Origin: DAOTXL01 sp034434895
GTDB taxonomy: Bacteria; Chloroflexota; Anaerolineae; JAAYZQ01
Direction of reading: 5' to 3'
Length of the DNA stretch: 14,427 bases
NCBI GenBank assembly: GCA_034434895.1
Contig: DAOTYI010000106.1
Span: forward strand, 1 to 14,427
The position numbers and the translations under genes were made by a program. The notes under the pieces were generated by a model. The model saw only the letters and a program-made list of their open reading frames with translations, was not told the origin of the DNA and made no database searches. The stretch's first letter is position 1, and each line of letters starts with the position of its first letter. Below, one piece after another: positions 14,423 through 14,427 of the stretch.

Positions 14423-14427
14423 TCCGA

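Overview
The window reads as chromosomal DNA of a high-GC bacterium. The most likely source is a member of the Chloroflexota (Anaerolineae/Caldilineae type). This is an inference from the gene mix: an archaeal-type ApgM phosphoglycerate mutase, a threonyl-tRNA synthetase without a TGS domain but with a T-box leader, and a DUF711 protein. No rRNA, insertion sequence, integrase, phage gene or CRISPR array was found. Coding density is high and strand use is blocked: + strand to about 6.9 kb, - strand from 7.0 to 14.2 kb.

Left half, + strand. A MalK/UgpC-type sugar ABC ATPase (71-1171) is followed by a 240-bp gap. That gap holds a perfect 16-bp inverted repeat and a 13-unit heptanucleotide array that runs almost up to the next gene. 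Then come apgM (phosphoglycerate mutase), galK (galactokinase), a soluble GAF-PAS histidine kinase and an OmpR/PhoB response regulator. They are so tightly packed (11-bp overlap, 8-bp gap, 40-bp gap) that one transcript is likely. A tRNA-Lys(TTT) with its own promoter follows, then a hairpin-forming repeat, then a Fur-family regulator that probably starts at TTG.

Right half, - strand, read from 14.2 kb downwards. An unrecognised acidic, multi-helix membrane protein has a strong promoter. Next are a tRNA-Val(GAC) with its own promoter, and thrS behind a T-box riboswitch with a clear T-box sequence and terminator. Then comes the classical infC-rpmI-rplT translation operon with a TTGACC-N17-TATAAT promoter, an SpoU/TrmH rRNA or tRNA 2'-O-methyltransferase, and a DUF711 protein joined to it by an ATGA overlap. 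The operon couples IF3, L35 and L20 to an RNA-modifying enzyme and an uncharacterised protein. fur and the DUF711 gene converge at about 6.9 kb.

The most notable points are: (1) infC appears to start at ATC, with an ideal Shine-Dalgarno and no usable ATG/GTG/TTG nearby; (2) the heptamer array and inverted repeat upstream of apgM; (3) the T-box-controlled, TGS-less ThrRS; (4) the long structured leader of rpmI; (5) the DUF711 gene translationally coupled to a methyltransferase in a ribosomal-protein operon. I found no clearly new multi-gene system. The window is mostly housekeeping, with interesting regulation and small repeats.
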